Shown in pieces: positions 10,318-18,443 of a stretch of 64,000 bases of DNA. The position numbers and the translations under genes were made by a program. The notes beneath the pieces were generated by a model. It saw only the letters and a program-made list of their open reading frames with translations, did no database searches and was not told the origin of the DNA. This DNA is from Candidatus Chlorobium masyuteum (lineage in GTDB: Bacteria; Bacteroidota; Chlorobiia; Chlorobiales; Chlorobiaceae). Every line of letters starts with the position of its first letter. Positions within the stretch are counted from its first letter, which is position 1. The DNA lies in the NCBI RefSeq assembly GCF_011601315.1, contig NZ_JAAORA010000002.1, positions 434,001-498,000 on the forward strand. Reading direction: 5' to 3'.

Positions 10318-11619
10318 ATGAATATTGATGATATCAAGGGATTTTTTACCTCCAGAGAGCAGCTTGACATGGCTGACTATCTGACGCTCGATTACTATCT
10401 TGAGTGCGTGGGTGATATCGAGACAGCGCTTGCGCATTTTTGCAGTGAGCAATCGACTGCACAGTGGAAGCGTGTTGATTATGATGAGGATTTCCGCCCG
10501 AGGTATGCGGCCAAAGTCATCAACCTGACGGTGGAGGGCGAACTACAGGAGCTGAGCTATCCGGTCAAGCACTCCGAGACCGGTCCAATACATGCCTGTC
10601 GTGTCACCATTGCTCATCCACACCGCAATTTCGGCCCGAAACTGCCAAACCTGCTCTCCGCAGTGTGTGGCGAAGGGGTCTTTTTTACTCCGGGAGTGCC
10701 TGTCGTCAAACTGCTTGATATCGGTTTTCCTGACTCCTATCTTCAGGCGTTTGACGGGCCGAAATTCGGTGTCGAGGGTATCCGTGATCTTCTGCAGGCC
10801 TATGACCGTCCGATTTTTTTCGGTGTGGTGAAGCCGAACATCGGTCTCAGTCCTGATGATTTTGCTGAAATAGCCTTCCAGAGCTGGCTTGGCGGTCTTG
10901 ATATAGCAAAGGATGACGAGATGCTTGCTGATGTTGACTGGTCAACACTCATGGAGCGTTCCCGAGTGCTTGGTGATGCCAGGCGCAGGGCAGAAAAGCA
11001 GACCGGAGAGCCGAAAATATATCTTGCCAATATTACCGATGAGGTTGACCGTCTGATTGAGCAGCATGATATAGCGGTCAGTAACGGCGCCAATGCCCTT
11101 CTTATCAATGCGCTCCCTGTCGGGCTCAGCGCTGTCAGAATGCTTGCCCGCCATACTAAAGTCCCTCTTATCGGTCACTTCCCGTTTATTGCCGCATTCA
11201 GCCGGATGGAAAAATATGGCATTCACTCAAAGGTGATGACCAAACTGCAGCGTCTTGCCGGTCTTGACTCGATTATTATGCCCGGATTCGGCAGCAGGAT
11301 GATGACCCCCGAAGAGGAGGTGCAGGAGAATATTGCCGAGTGTCTTCAGGATTTCGGTCATATCCGTCGTTCCCTTCCTGTTCCCGGCGGCAGCGATTCT
11401 GCGCTGACGCTTGAAACGGTTTACCGCAAGGTTGGCAGTGTTGATTTCGGCTTTGTGCCCGGCCGGGGCGTTTTCGGCCATCCCATGGGACCAAAGGCGG
11501 GAGCAGCAAGTATCCGACAGGCATGGAGCGCCATAAAGGAGGGTATTTCGCTTGAGCGTTATGCTGCCGGTCATCCTGAGCTTCAGGCCATGATCGACGG
11601 GGCGCAGGGGAAAAAATAA
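10318..11619 (+). CDS. RubisCO-like protein, form IV (photosynthetic type)
   Basis: 433 residues, very close to the C. tepidum RubisCO-like protein as I know it ([16 protein letters not shown]-like start, [48 protein letters not shown]). The lysine carbamylated in true RubisCO is kept ([11 protein letters not shown] about 198), and so is the lysine of KPNIG. The second lysine of KPKxG is Asn, and the loop-6 catalytic lysine region is absent. It therefore cannot be a carboxylase. In C. tepidum the protein affects sulfur oxidation and oxidative stress; its substrate is unknown. No clear Shine-Dalgarno precedes the ATG. A short-chain dehydrogenase follows after 23 bp. Confidence 0.96.
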   Translation: MNIDDIKGFFTSREQLDMADYLTLDYYLECVGDIETALAHFCSEQSTAQWKRVDYDEDFRPRYAAKVINLTVEGELQELSYPVKHSETGPIHACRVTIAHPHRNFGPKLPNLLSAVCGEGVFFTPGVPVVKLLDIGFPDSYLQAFDGPKFGVEGIRDLLQAYDRPIFFGVVKPNIGLSPDDFAEIAFQSWLGGLDIAKDDEMLADVDWSTLMERSRVLGDARRRAEKQTGEPKIYLANITDEVDRLIEQHDIAVSNGANALLINALPVGLSAVRMLARHTKVPLIGHFPFIAAFSRMEKYGIHSKVMTKLQRLAGLDSIIMPGFGSRMMTPEEEVQENIAECLQDFGHIRRSLPVPGGSDSALTLETVYRKVGSVDFGFVPGRGVFGHPMGPKAGAASIRQAWSAIKEGISLERYAAGHPELQAMIDGAQGKK

Positions 11620-11642
11620 GGAGCAAAGGCGGAGGTCTGCTT

Positions 11643-12467
11643 ATGGGTCTGCTCGACGAGAGGGTTGCCGTTATTACCGGTTCTACCAGAGGGATCGGTA
11701 AAGCTATCGCCCATGAGTTTGTACGCGAGGGGGCAAAGGTGGTTATAACCTCTGCATCAAAAGCCAATATTGATGCTGCTGTTGCCGAATTTCCGAAAGA
11801 TAGTGCCTATGGCTGTGTCTGCAATGTTGTTTCCCTCTCCGATATGGAGCATCTGCTCAACGCGGCGGTTGAGCGCTTCGGAAGAGTAGACTGTTTTATC
11901 AACAATGCAGGCATCTCGGACCCATTCGGAAGTATCACTGACAGTGACCCTGAAGTGTGGGGCAGGGTTGTTGATACCAACCTTAAAGGGACCTATAACG
12001 GAACCCGTGCGGCAATCGGATATTTTCTCAGGGAGAACCGGAAAGGAAAGGTTATCAATATGGCCGGTTCCGGTACCGACCGGAGCTCCAATACGCCCTG
12101 GATCAGTGCCTACGGCTCAACAAAAGCTGCCATCGCCCGATTTACCTATGCCGCGGCAGAAGAGTACCGGCATACCGGCATTGCGGTGATGCTGCTCCAT
12201 CCGGGCCTGGTTCGTACCGGAATGGTCAGTGCAGAAAATCCTACGCCTGAACTTCTGCGGCAGCTTGCGACCTTCAAAACCATTCTTGATATTTTTGCCC
12301 AGCCGCCGTCGGTTGCCGCAAAGCTTGCCGTGAAGCTTGCTTCAGCGTGGAGCGACTCAAAAACAGGGATCTATCTCTCGGCTCTTGACGGGCGCAGAAA
12401 AAAATGGTTGCTCCTGACCTATCCCTTCCGTAAAATACTGCACAGAATAGATTGTCGAACCTGGTAA
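11643..12467 (+). CDS. short-chain dehydrogenase/reductase
   Basis: 274 residues. The NAD(P)-binding motif TGSTRGIG is at about 12-19, the NNAG motif near 88, and the catalytic YGSTK near 157. A good ribosome-binding site (GCGGAGG) lies 23 bp after the RubisCO-like gene stop, so the two are probably co-translated from one message; the same pairing is known in other green sulfur bacteria. The C-terminal 30 residues are basic (DGRRKKW...RKILHRI). The substrate cannot be read from the sequence. Confidence 0.9.
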   Translation: MGLLDERVAVITGSTRGIGKAIAHEFVREGAKVVITSASKANIDAAVAEFPKDSAYGCVCNVVSLSDMEHLLNAAVERFGRVDCFINNAGISDPFGSITDSDPEVWGRVVDTNLKGTYNGTRAAIGYFLRENRKGKVINMAGSGTDRSSNTPWISAYGSTKAAIARFTYAAAEEYRHTGIAVMLLHPGLVRTGMVSAENPTPELLRQLATFKTILDIFAQPPSVAAKLAVKLASAWSDSKTGIYLSALDGRRKKWLLLTYPFRKILHRIDCRTW

Positions 12468-12480
12468 ACAGAGGATTGTC

Positions 12481-12987
12481 ATGCTGAAAAGAGGTACCCC
12501 GGTAATCGTGCTCTTTCTTGTTATGGTTACCCTGCAGGGTTGCTACAGCTTTACCGGCGGATCACTTGCTCCGAACATGAAAACCATAGCCGTTCCGGTG
12601 TTTGATGATCGGTCCGGGGCCGGTATTGCGCAGTTCAGGGGAGAACTCTCAAGAGCTCTTGCTGACAGGCTGGAAGCTCAGAGCAGCTTTCAGGTCATTC
12701 CATCCATTGCCGGGGCAGATGCTCTGCTTGATGGGGTTATTACCTCTTTTTCCGATTATCCCGGTCAGCTCTCCAGCCGGACGGAGCGGGCGATAACGAA
12801 CCGTCTTGTGCTAACCGTGCAGGTAAGCATGAGCAATCGAATCGACAAAAAAACACTTTTTAATCAATCCTTTACAGGATTTGCAGATTATCCGGTTGGT
12901 AATTACGTTGCAAGAGAGGAGGCCATCCGTTTCTGCCTCGGTCAGATTGTTGACGGGATTTTCGATCGGGTTGTTTCTGGTTGGTAG
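12481..12987 (+). CDS. lptE: LptE-like outer-membrane lipoprotein
   Basis: 168 residues with a lipoprotein signal: basic start MLKRG, a hydrophobic core and a lipobox LQGC (Cys about 21). The mature part, beginning YSFTGGSLAPNMKTIAVPVF, followed by an R-G-E-L-S-R-A-L-A-D-R-L block, matches the LptE/RlpB family that plugs LptD for lipopolysaccharide assembly. It is 13 bp after the SDR gene. It probably belongs functionally with the sugar-nucleotide genes downstream. Confidence 0.82.
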   Translation: MLKRGTPVIVLFLVMVTLQGCYSFTGGSLAPNMKTIAVPVFDDRSGAGIAQFRGELSRALADRLEAQSSFQVIPSIAGADALLDGVITSFSDYPGQLSSRTERAITNRLVLTVQVSMSNRIDKKTLFNQSFTGFADYPVGNYVAREEAIRFCLGQIVDGIFDRVVSGW

Positions 12988-13051
12988 GTGTTCCGGAGAT
13001 TTTTATGGCTTTTTTTATCAATATGCTGGTATAGTTAACGGAGGAGTTATC

Positions 13052-13480
13052 ATGGAATCAGGAAAGGAAGTAGGATACCGTTTCGAACTCGCCCGCGGTT
13101 TTCTTGAAGAGGCTGAACTGGATTATTCCCTCAAACGCTGGCGTACCTGTGTTTCGCACTCCATACTGGTCATTGAAAATACCGGGCTTGCCGTTCTGAT
13201 GCTCTTTGGTGTCTCCGCCCTTACGCATAAACCGGGGCTGCATCTCTCCCGGCTTATTTCCGAAGGAACGGTTTCGGAAGAGATAGCAGCACTGATTGAA
13301 GAGATACTTCCGGATTTGCAGAAATATGATTCACATCTGAAAATGCTGGCGAAATATGGTGATGAGGCGGAGTTCCGGCTTCCCTGGAAGATCTTTGATG
13401 CAGAGAAAGGTGTGGCGGCAATCGAAGCTGCCCGCAAATGCATGCGAGTGAGTACCGAGATTGCTGAACTGGCTGAATAA
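13052..13480 (+). CDS. HEPN-domain protein
   Basis: 142 residues from the ATG at 13052, which has a clear GGAGGAG 6 bp upstream. It is all-helical, with the HEPN order: R-F-E-L-A-R-G-F-L-E-E-A near 7, then a Cys-Val-Ser-His helix near 28, then the H-K-P-G-L-H-L-S-R-L-I linker near 55. A weak R-x4-H (RTCVSH) is present, but the canonical RNase motif near the end of the domain is not obvious. No nucleotidyltransferase (MNT) partner is adjacent. It lies between the LptE-like gene and rfbD. Confidence 0.72.
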   Translation: MESGKEVGYRFELARGFLEEAELDYSLKRWRTCVSHSILVIENTGLAVLMLFGVSALTHKPGLHLSRLISEGTVSEEIAALIEEILPDLQKYDSHLKMLAKYGDEAEFRLPWKIFDAEKGVAAIEAARKCMRVSTEIAELAE

Positions 13481-13529
13481 CTTTTTCAGGGCCGTTGCGT
13501 CCGATTGTAATTTTTGATTGTATTTGTGC

Positions 13530-14402
13530 ATGAATATTCTTGTTACCGGCAGCAGAGGTCAGCTTGGTTCAGAACTGGAAAGGGTTTCGGGGCTGACCGG
13601 CAGCCATCACTCTTTTTTTTATGATCTTCCCGATCTCGATATTACGAATGCCGCTCAGGTGGAAGAGATCTGCCGGCTTCACTCGATTCAGGCGATTGTC
13701 AATTGTGCGGCCTATACGGCCGTAGACAAGGCTGAGTCGGATTCCGCATCGGCTTTTCTGGTGAACAGGGATGGTCCCGCCGTCCTTGCCCGGTGTGCCA
13801 AAGATCGAAATGCCCTGTTAGTACATATTTCGACCGACTATGTCTTTAACGGTGAGTCAAACTCGCCCTACCGGGAAAGTGATCGGGTTTCGCCGGCAAG
13901 TGTTTACGGCCTTTCCAAATGGGAAGGGGAGGAGGCTGTTCGCAGGATCGGCTCATCACACCTGATTATCAGAACATCCTGGCTCTACTCCCCTTACGGC
14001 AGTAACTTTGTCAAAACCATGCTTCGGCTCGGTGCAGAAAAGTCCTCGCTTACTGTGGTGTTTGACCAGATCGGCACGCCGACCTGTGCAGCTGATCTCG
14101 CCTCGGCAATTGCCTCGATTCTGGATCGCTGTGACCTTTCGCATTGCTACGGCGAGACCTATCATTACTCCAACGAAGGGGTATGCTCGTGGTATGATTT
14201 TGCTGAAGCCATTATGGAGCTTGCTGGACTCTCCTGCCGCGTTTTGCCGGTAGAGAGCAGCGAGTACCCGACTCTTGCAAGGAGGCCGGGCTACAGCGTA
14301 CTGAACAAGTCGGCTATAAAAAAATCATGGGGAGTGGAAATTCCTCACTGGCGCAGCTCACTGGCAACCATGCTCAGGGAGATGCAGCGGGAAGCAACAT
14401 GA
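13530..14402 (+). CDS. rfbD: dTDP-4-dehydrorhamnose reductase
   Basis: Last step of dTDP-L-rhamnose synthesis. Starting at the ATG at 13530 the protein has 290 residues and begins MNILVTGSRGQLGSEL. The NADPH-binding GSRGQLG, the STDYVFNG motif near 107 and the catalytic YGLSKWEGE near 125 are all present. A TTG four codons upstream is less likely as start. It is followed after 26 bp by rfbB. Confidence 0.95.
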   Translation: MNILVTGSRGQLGSELERVSGLTGSHHSFFYDLPDLDITNAAQVEEICRLHSIQAIVNCAAYTAVDKAESDSASAFLVNRDGPAVLARCAKDRNALLVHISTDYVFNGESNSPYRESDRVSPASVYGLSKWEGEEAVRRIGSSHLIIRTSWLYSPYGSNFVKTMLRLGAEKSSLTVVFDQIGTPTCAADLASAIASILDRCDLSHCYGETYHYSNEGVCSWYDFAEAIMELAGLSCRVLPVESSEYPTLARRPGYSVLNKSAIKKSWGVEIPHWRSSLATMLREMQREAT

Positions 14403-14428
14403 ACGAGTAATCTTTATACCAGGAAACA

Positions 14429-15478
14429 ATGCATATACTGATCACCGGAGGAGCCGGATTCATAGGTTCACATGTCGTCAGGCACTTTCTGAAGTGCTAC
14501 CCCTCATACACGGTCACCAACCTTGACAGCCTTACCTATGCCGGAAATCTTGCCAACCTTTCGGATGTGGATGCTCTGCCGAACTACCGTTTTATAAAAG
14601 GGGATATAACCGACGGCGCCTTCCTGTTGAAACTCTTTGAGGAGCAGCGGTTTGACGGAGTGATTCATCTGGCGGCCGAGTCGCATGTTGATCGTTCGAT
14701 TGCCAATCCGACGGAGTTTGTGGTGACCAATGTTCTTGGCACGGTCAATCTGCTCAATGCCGCAAAGGCCTCGTGGCAGAGTGAGATGGAGGGAAAACGA
14801 TTCTACCATATTTCAACCGATGAGGTATACGGCTCCCTTGGAGCTGAGGGACTCTTTACGGAAGAAACCGCTTACGACCCCCACAGTCCCTACTCGGCAT
14901 CCAAAGCCGCTTCGGATCACTTTGTCAGGGCCTATCATGATACCTACGGCCTTCCGGTAGTGATCAGCAACTGTTCAAACAACTACGGATCCTTCCAGTT
15001 CCCCGAAAAACTCATTCCGCTGTTTATCAACAATATTCGCAACAACAAGCCGCTTCCGGTCTATGGAAAGGGGGAGAACGTGCGGGACTGGCTCTGGGTG
15101 GTTGACCATGCCGCGGCAATCGATGTTATTTATCATCGGGGAAGGAGCGGCGAGACCTATAATATCGGCGGTCATAATGAGTGGACAAACATTGACCTGA
15201 TCAGGCAGCTCTGCCGGATTATGGACCGGAAGCTTGGCCGCGGGGCGGGGGAGTCAGAAAAACTCATTACCTACGTTACCGACCGGGCAGGGCATGACCT
15301 TCGTTATGCTATTGACTCGTCGAAGCTGCAGCGGGAACTCGGCTGGATTCCTTCGATCTCCTTTGAAAAAGGGCTTGAGCTGACCGTAGAGTGGTATCTT
15401 GCAAATCAGGAGTGGCTTGACAATGTGACCTCCGGCAGTTATCAGCACTATTACGAGAAGATGTATGGCGTAAAGTGA
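14429..15478 (+). CDS. rfbB: dTDP-glucose 4,6-dehydratase
   Basis: 349 residues, extended SDR fold. GGAGFIGSH is at 7-15, the STDEVYGSLG motif near 130 carries the catalytic Asp-Glu pair, and YSASKAASD near 155 carries the Tyr/Lys pair. Makes dTDP-4-keto-6-deoxyglucose for rhamnose. The rfbA and rfbC genes needed to complete the pathway are not in this window. Confidence 0.96.
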   Translation: MHILITGGAGFIGSHVVRHFLKCYPSYTVTNLDSLTYAGNLANLSDVDALPNYRFIKGDITDGAFLLKLFEEQRFDGVIHLAAESHVDRSIANPTEFVVTNVLGTVNLLNAAKASWQSEMEGKRFYHISTDEVYGSLGAEGLFTEETAYDPHSPYSASKAASDHFVRAYHDTYGLPVVISNCSNNYGSFQFPEKLIPLFINNIRNNKPLPVYGKGENVRDWLWVVDHAAAIDVIYHRGRSGETYNIGGHNEWTNIDLIRQLCRIMDRKLGRGAGESEKLITYVTDRAGHDLRYAIDSSKLQRELGWIPSISFEKGLELTVEWYLANQEWLDNVTSGSYQHYYEKMYGVK

Positions 15479-15511
15479 CAGAATTAAAACAAACAGTGAA
15501 CAGCTTTTCCT

Positions 15512-16492
15512 ATGCGAATTCTGGTTATCGGCGGTGCAGGTTATATCGGCAGTCATGTTACAAGAGCTTTTCTTGATCGTGGATACCGTGTTACGGTTTT
15601 TGATAATCTTCAGACCGGTTTGAGGGAGAATCTCTTTGAAGAGGCTCAGTTTGTGCATGGAGACATCATGCATCCCGCGCAGCTGCGCGCGGTTATGACT
15701 GGAGGAGGATTTGACGGCTGTATACACCTCGCGGCCCTGAAAGCTGCCGGTCAGTCTATGCTCCATCCGGAACGCTATGCCGAGGCAAATATTGCCGGTA
15801 CGATCAACATCCTTAATGAGGCGACTGCCGCATCCCTCTCTCCGATTATCTTCTCCTCTTCGGCAGCGGTCTATGGCGTGCCTCAATATCTGCCTATGGA
15901 TGAAGAGCACCCGAAGGAGCCGGAAAATTTTTACGGCTATACCAAGCTCGAAATCGAGCGGATGCTTGGCTGGTATGACCGGCTGAAAGGTCTGCGCTAT
16001 GCGGCGATCCGCTATTTCAATGCGGCAGGTTATGATGTTCAGGGACGGGTCAGGGGGCTTGAGCTGAATCCTGAAAATCTGCTGCCGATCGTGATGGAAA
16101 CCGCGGCAGGCATCCGTCCCAAACTCTCCGTTTACGGTGACGATTATCCGACCAGGGACGGAAGCTGCATACGGGATTATGTTCATGTCAGTGATCTGGC
16201 GGAAGCGCATGTCACGGCTTTTGAATATATCCGGAAGCATGACCGGAGCATTACAGTCAATCTCGGAAGCCAGAAGGGTGTCAGTGTCCTTGAAATGCTG
16301 GAGCGGGTTCGCGCAATTACCGGAAAGGCTGTTCCTTCAGAGATTGCCGGCAGGAGAGCCGGCGATCCGGCAGAACTGGTGGCATCCGCAGCAAAGGCCG
16401 GGGAGCTGCTCGGGTGGGTGCCGAAGTACAGTGATGTTGATACCCTTGTCTCCTCGACCTGGAGAATGTATGAGAAATTTGCCCGCCATTAA
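15512..16492 (+). CDS. galE: UDP-glucose 4-epimerase
   Basis: 326 residues, extended SDR. GGAGYIGSHV at 7-16, a SSSAAVYG motif near 115, catalytic YGYTKLEIE near 140, and the Y-F-N-A-A-G-Y-D segment near 168 are as in bacterial GalE. It supplies UDP-galactose for surface polysaccharide, in keeping with its neighbours rfbB (34 bp upstream) and manC (18 bp downstream). Confidence 0.93.
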   Translation: MRILVIGGAGYIGSHVTRAFLDRGYRVTVFDNLQTGLRENLFEEAQFVHGDIMHPAQLRAVMTGGGFDGCIHLAALKAAGQSMLHPERYAEANIAGTINILNEATAASLSPIIFSSSAAVYGVPQYLPMDEEHPKEPENFYGYTKLEIERMLGWYDRLKGLRYAAIRYFNAAGYDVQGRVRGLELNPENLLPIVMETAAGIRPKLSVYGDDYPTRDGSCIRDYVHVSDLAEAHVTAFEYIRKHDRSITVNLGSQKGVSVLEMLERVRAITGKAVPSEIAGRRAGDPAELVASAAKAGELLGWVPKYSDVDTLVSSTWRMYEKFARH

Positions 16493-16510
16493 GCTATTCG
16501 CGCTCTATCC

Positions 16511-17926
16511 ATGATTATTCCTGTGATTCTCAGCGGCGGTTCCGGCACAAGACTCTGGCCACTTTCCAGGGCGTTGTATCCCAAGCAGTTTCTCTCGATC
16601 ATCGGAGAAAAGACCATGCTGCAGGATACCGTGTTACGCCTTTCCCTGCTTGATGACCTGGGACCTGTTTATACTGTCTGTAATGAAAGCCATCGATTTC
16701 TTGTCGCCGAGCAGCTCCGGGAGATAGAGGCTGAAATCGGCGAAATCATTCTTGAACAGACGGGGCGCAATACGGCTCCGGCATCTGCGGCAGCGGCTCT
16801 TCTTATTGCAAGGAAGCATCCCGGTGCCCTGATGCTTGTTTTGCCTGCTGATCACGTCATTCTGGATCCGCAGGCATTCAGTGAGGCGATCTTTTCCGGA
16901 AGTGCTGCCGCCCGGGAGGGTGCGCTGGTCACTTTCGGTGTTGTTCCGCTCTCTGCGGAAACCGGTTACGGCTATATCCGTGCATCGCTTAAGGGTGAAG
17001 CGTATAACGGGGCTTATCCTGTTCTTGAATTTGTCGAGAAACCCTGCCAGGAAACCGCAGAACGCTTTTTTGCTTCGGGCGACTACTTCTGGAACAGCGG
17101 CATTTTTCTCTTCAGGGCCGAAAGCTATCTGCAGGAGCTCGAAGCGTATGCCCCTTCGATACTCGGTGCATGCAGCAAGGCTATAGAGCAAGCTGTTGAA
17201 GATCTCGATTTTTTGAGGCTGGATGCGGAAGCATTTCAATCCTCCCCCTCTGATTCCATTGACTATGCCGTGATGGAAAAAACCGGACGGGCACTACTCG
17301 TTCCCCTTGATGCAGGATGGAGTGATATCGGTGCATGGTCAGCGCTCTGGGATGTGCATGAGCGGGACGAAGCGGGCAATGTGAAGAAGGGCGATGTGCT
17401 GCTGCATGATGTCCGCAACAGCTATATTCATGCAACCAGCCGTCTTGTTGCCGCAGTTGGTCTTGAGGACCACATAATTATAGAGACCGCTGATGCGGTG
17501 CTTGTAGCGGCGAAGGATCGGGTTCAGGATGTTCAGTTGCTGGTTGAACAGCTTAACCGCAAAGAGCGTGATGAAGCGGTTATGCACCGCAGGGTCTACC
17601 GTCCATGGGGTTCCTATGAAACGGTCGATGTATCGGGCCGCTTCAAGGTCAAACGCATTACGGTGAACCCCGGTGCGGCGCTTTCGCTTCAAAAGCATCA
17701 GCTTCGTGCCGAACACTGGATTGTCGTCAAAGGAAGAGCTCTGGTGACTGTAGAGGATCGAACAATCGAGCTCCATGAGGATCAGTCCACCTATATTCCT
17801 GTAGGCTCCTTCCATCGTCTTGAGAATCCTGCTCAGGTGCCTCTTGAGCTGATTGAGGTACAGACTGGCGGGTACCTTGGAGAGGACGATATTGTTCGTG
17901 TGGAGGATCGTTACGGTCGGCGGTAA
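16511..17926 (+). CDS. manC: mannose-1-phosphate guanylyltransferase / mannose-6-phosphate isomerase
   Basis: 471 residues, type II bifunctional enzyme. The N-terminal nucleotidyltransferase starts with ILSGGSGTRLWPLSR and includes FVEKP near 176. The C-terminal cupin domain (from about residue 355, WGSYE, then VNPGAALSLQKH and the E-H-W-I-V-V-K-G strand) is the isomerase part. It makes GDP-mannose and closes the nucleotide-sugar operon. Confidence 0.94.
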   Translation: MIIPVILSGGSGTRLWPLSRALYPKQFLSIIGEKTMLQDTVLRLSLLDDLGPVYTVCNESHRFLVAEQLREIEAEIGEIILEQTGRNTAPASAAAALLIARKHPGALMLVLPADHVILDPQAFSEAIFSGSAAAREGALVTFGVVPLSAETGYGYIRASLKGEAYNGAYPVLEFVEKPCQETAERFFASGDYFWNSGIFLFRAESYLQELEAYAPSILGACSKAIEQAVEDLDFLRLDAEAFQSSPSDSIDYAVMEKTGRALLVPLDAGWSDIGAWSALWDVHERDEAGNVKKGDVLLHDVRNSYIHATSRLVAAVGLEDHIIIETADAVLVAAKDRVQDVQLLVEQLNRKERDEAVMHRRVYRPWGSYETVDVSGRFKVKRITVNPGAALSLQKHQLRAEHWIVVKGRALVTVEDRTIELHEDQSTYIPVGSFHRLENPAQVPLELIEVQTGGYLGEDDIVRVEDRYGRR

Positions 17927-17957
17927 AACAGGGCAGGCTCCTTTGTTTTGAATTTCT

Positions 17958-17985
17958 TTGACGGGATGATTAAAAATAGTACATT
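17958..17985 (+). promoter_or_regulatory. candidate sigma-70 promoter for the chlorosome gene
   Basis: TTGACG at 17958-17963 and TACATT at 17980-17985 with a 16-bp spacer, 55 bp before the start codon. It lies in the 114-bp gap after manC, and a highly expressed structural protein would need its own promoter. Confidence 0.4.
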
Positions 17986-18040
17986 TTAAGGTTATTGTTT
18001 AGTTGGCGTTAAACCTGTTAAATCTAAATATCCCTTTAAT

Positions 18041-18256
18041 ATGGCTGAAGAAATCAAATCTTCCGGACAGGCTCAGCAGCGCCAGGGTGATGTTGTCAAA
18101 GGTGATTTTTCGACAATTCTGGTCGGTGTTGGCACTTTACTTGACAGTACGCTGACCCCCCTGAGCAAGATCGTTGCCCAGACGCTTGATTCCCTGACGG
18201 TGGTAGCAAAACAGATTCTTGACGGCGTAAATTCGACTCTCGGCGGTAAAAAGTAA
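18041..18256 (+). CDS. chlorosome envelope protein, CsmB/CsmF-like
   Basis: 71 residues. The first 28 are polar, and residues 29-66 form one long amphipathic/hydrophobic stretch with the PLSKIVAQTLDSL and KQILDGVNSTL segments. That matches the pattern PLSKTA...Q-x-L-Q-G-V-S-S of CsmB and CsmF, which coat the chlorosome monolayer in green sulfur bacteria. It is followed by a long hairpin at 18321-18355. The family call is from pattern memory; a phasin-like protein is the main alternative. Confidence 0.65.
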   Translation: MAEEIKSSGQAQQRQGDVVKGDFSTILVGVGTLLDSTLTPLSKIVAQTLDSLTVVAKQILDGVNSTLGGKK

Positions 18257-18320
18257 GAATCGGAATTTTTCCGGTTATCTGTTGCCGCTTCAGATACAAA
18301 ACAGTGCCCATACAAGGTTT

Positions 18321-18355
18321 CAGGCAAGCTTTTCTGTGTATGAAAGGCTTGCCTG
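18321..18355 (+). terminator. long hairpin, probable terminator of the csm gene
   Basis: 14-bp stem with a single G-U pair, CAGGCAAGCTTTTC (18321-18334) with GAAAGGCTTGCCTG (18342-18355), loop TGTGTAT. Only a weak T stretch follows (TGCTGTTTC), so it may instead protect the 3' end of an abundant message. Confidence 0.55.
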
Positions 18356-18443
18356 TGCTGTTTCATACCGGATTCTTGTATATTGACTTTTTTTATAATT
18401 GCAGGCCGGTTGCCTGCTGTTGATTGAATGACCTATAAGCATT

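Noticed and set aside
15254-16240. 328-codon frame on the minus strand across galE and the end of rfbB
   Set aside because: Antisense of two clear nucleotide-sugar genes; composition only reflects their codon use.
18361-18443. T-box riboswitch before ileS
   Set aside because: Only a 6-bp hairpin is visible, and the leader is too short for stem I, specifier loop and antiterminator.
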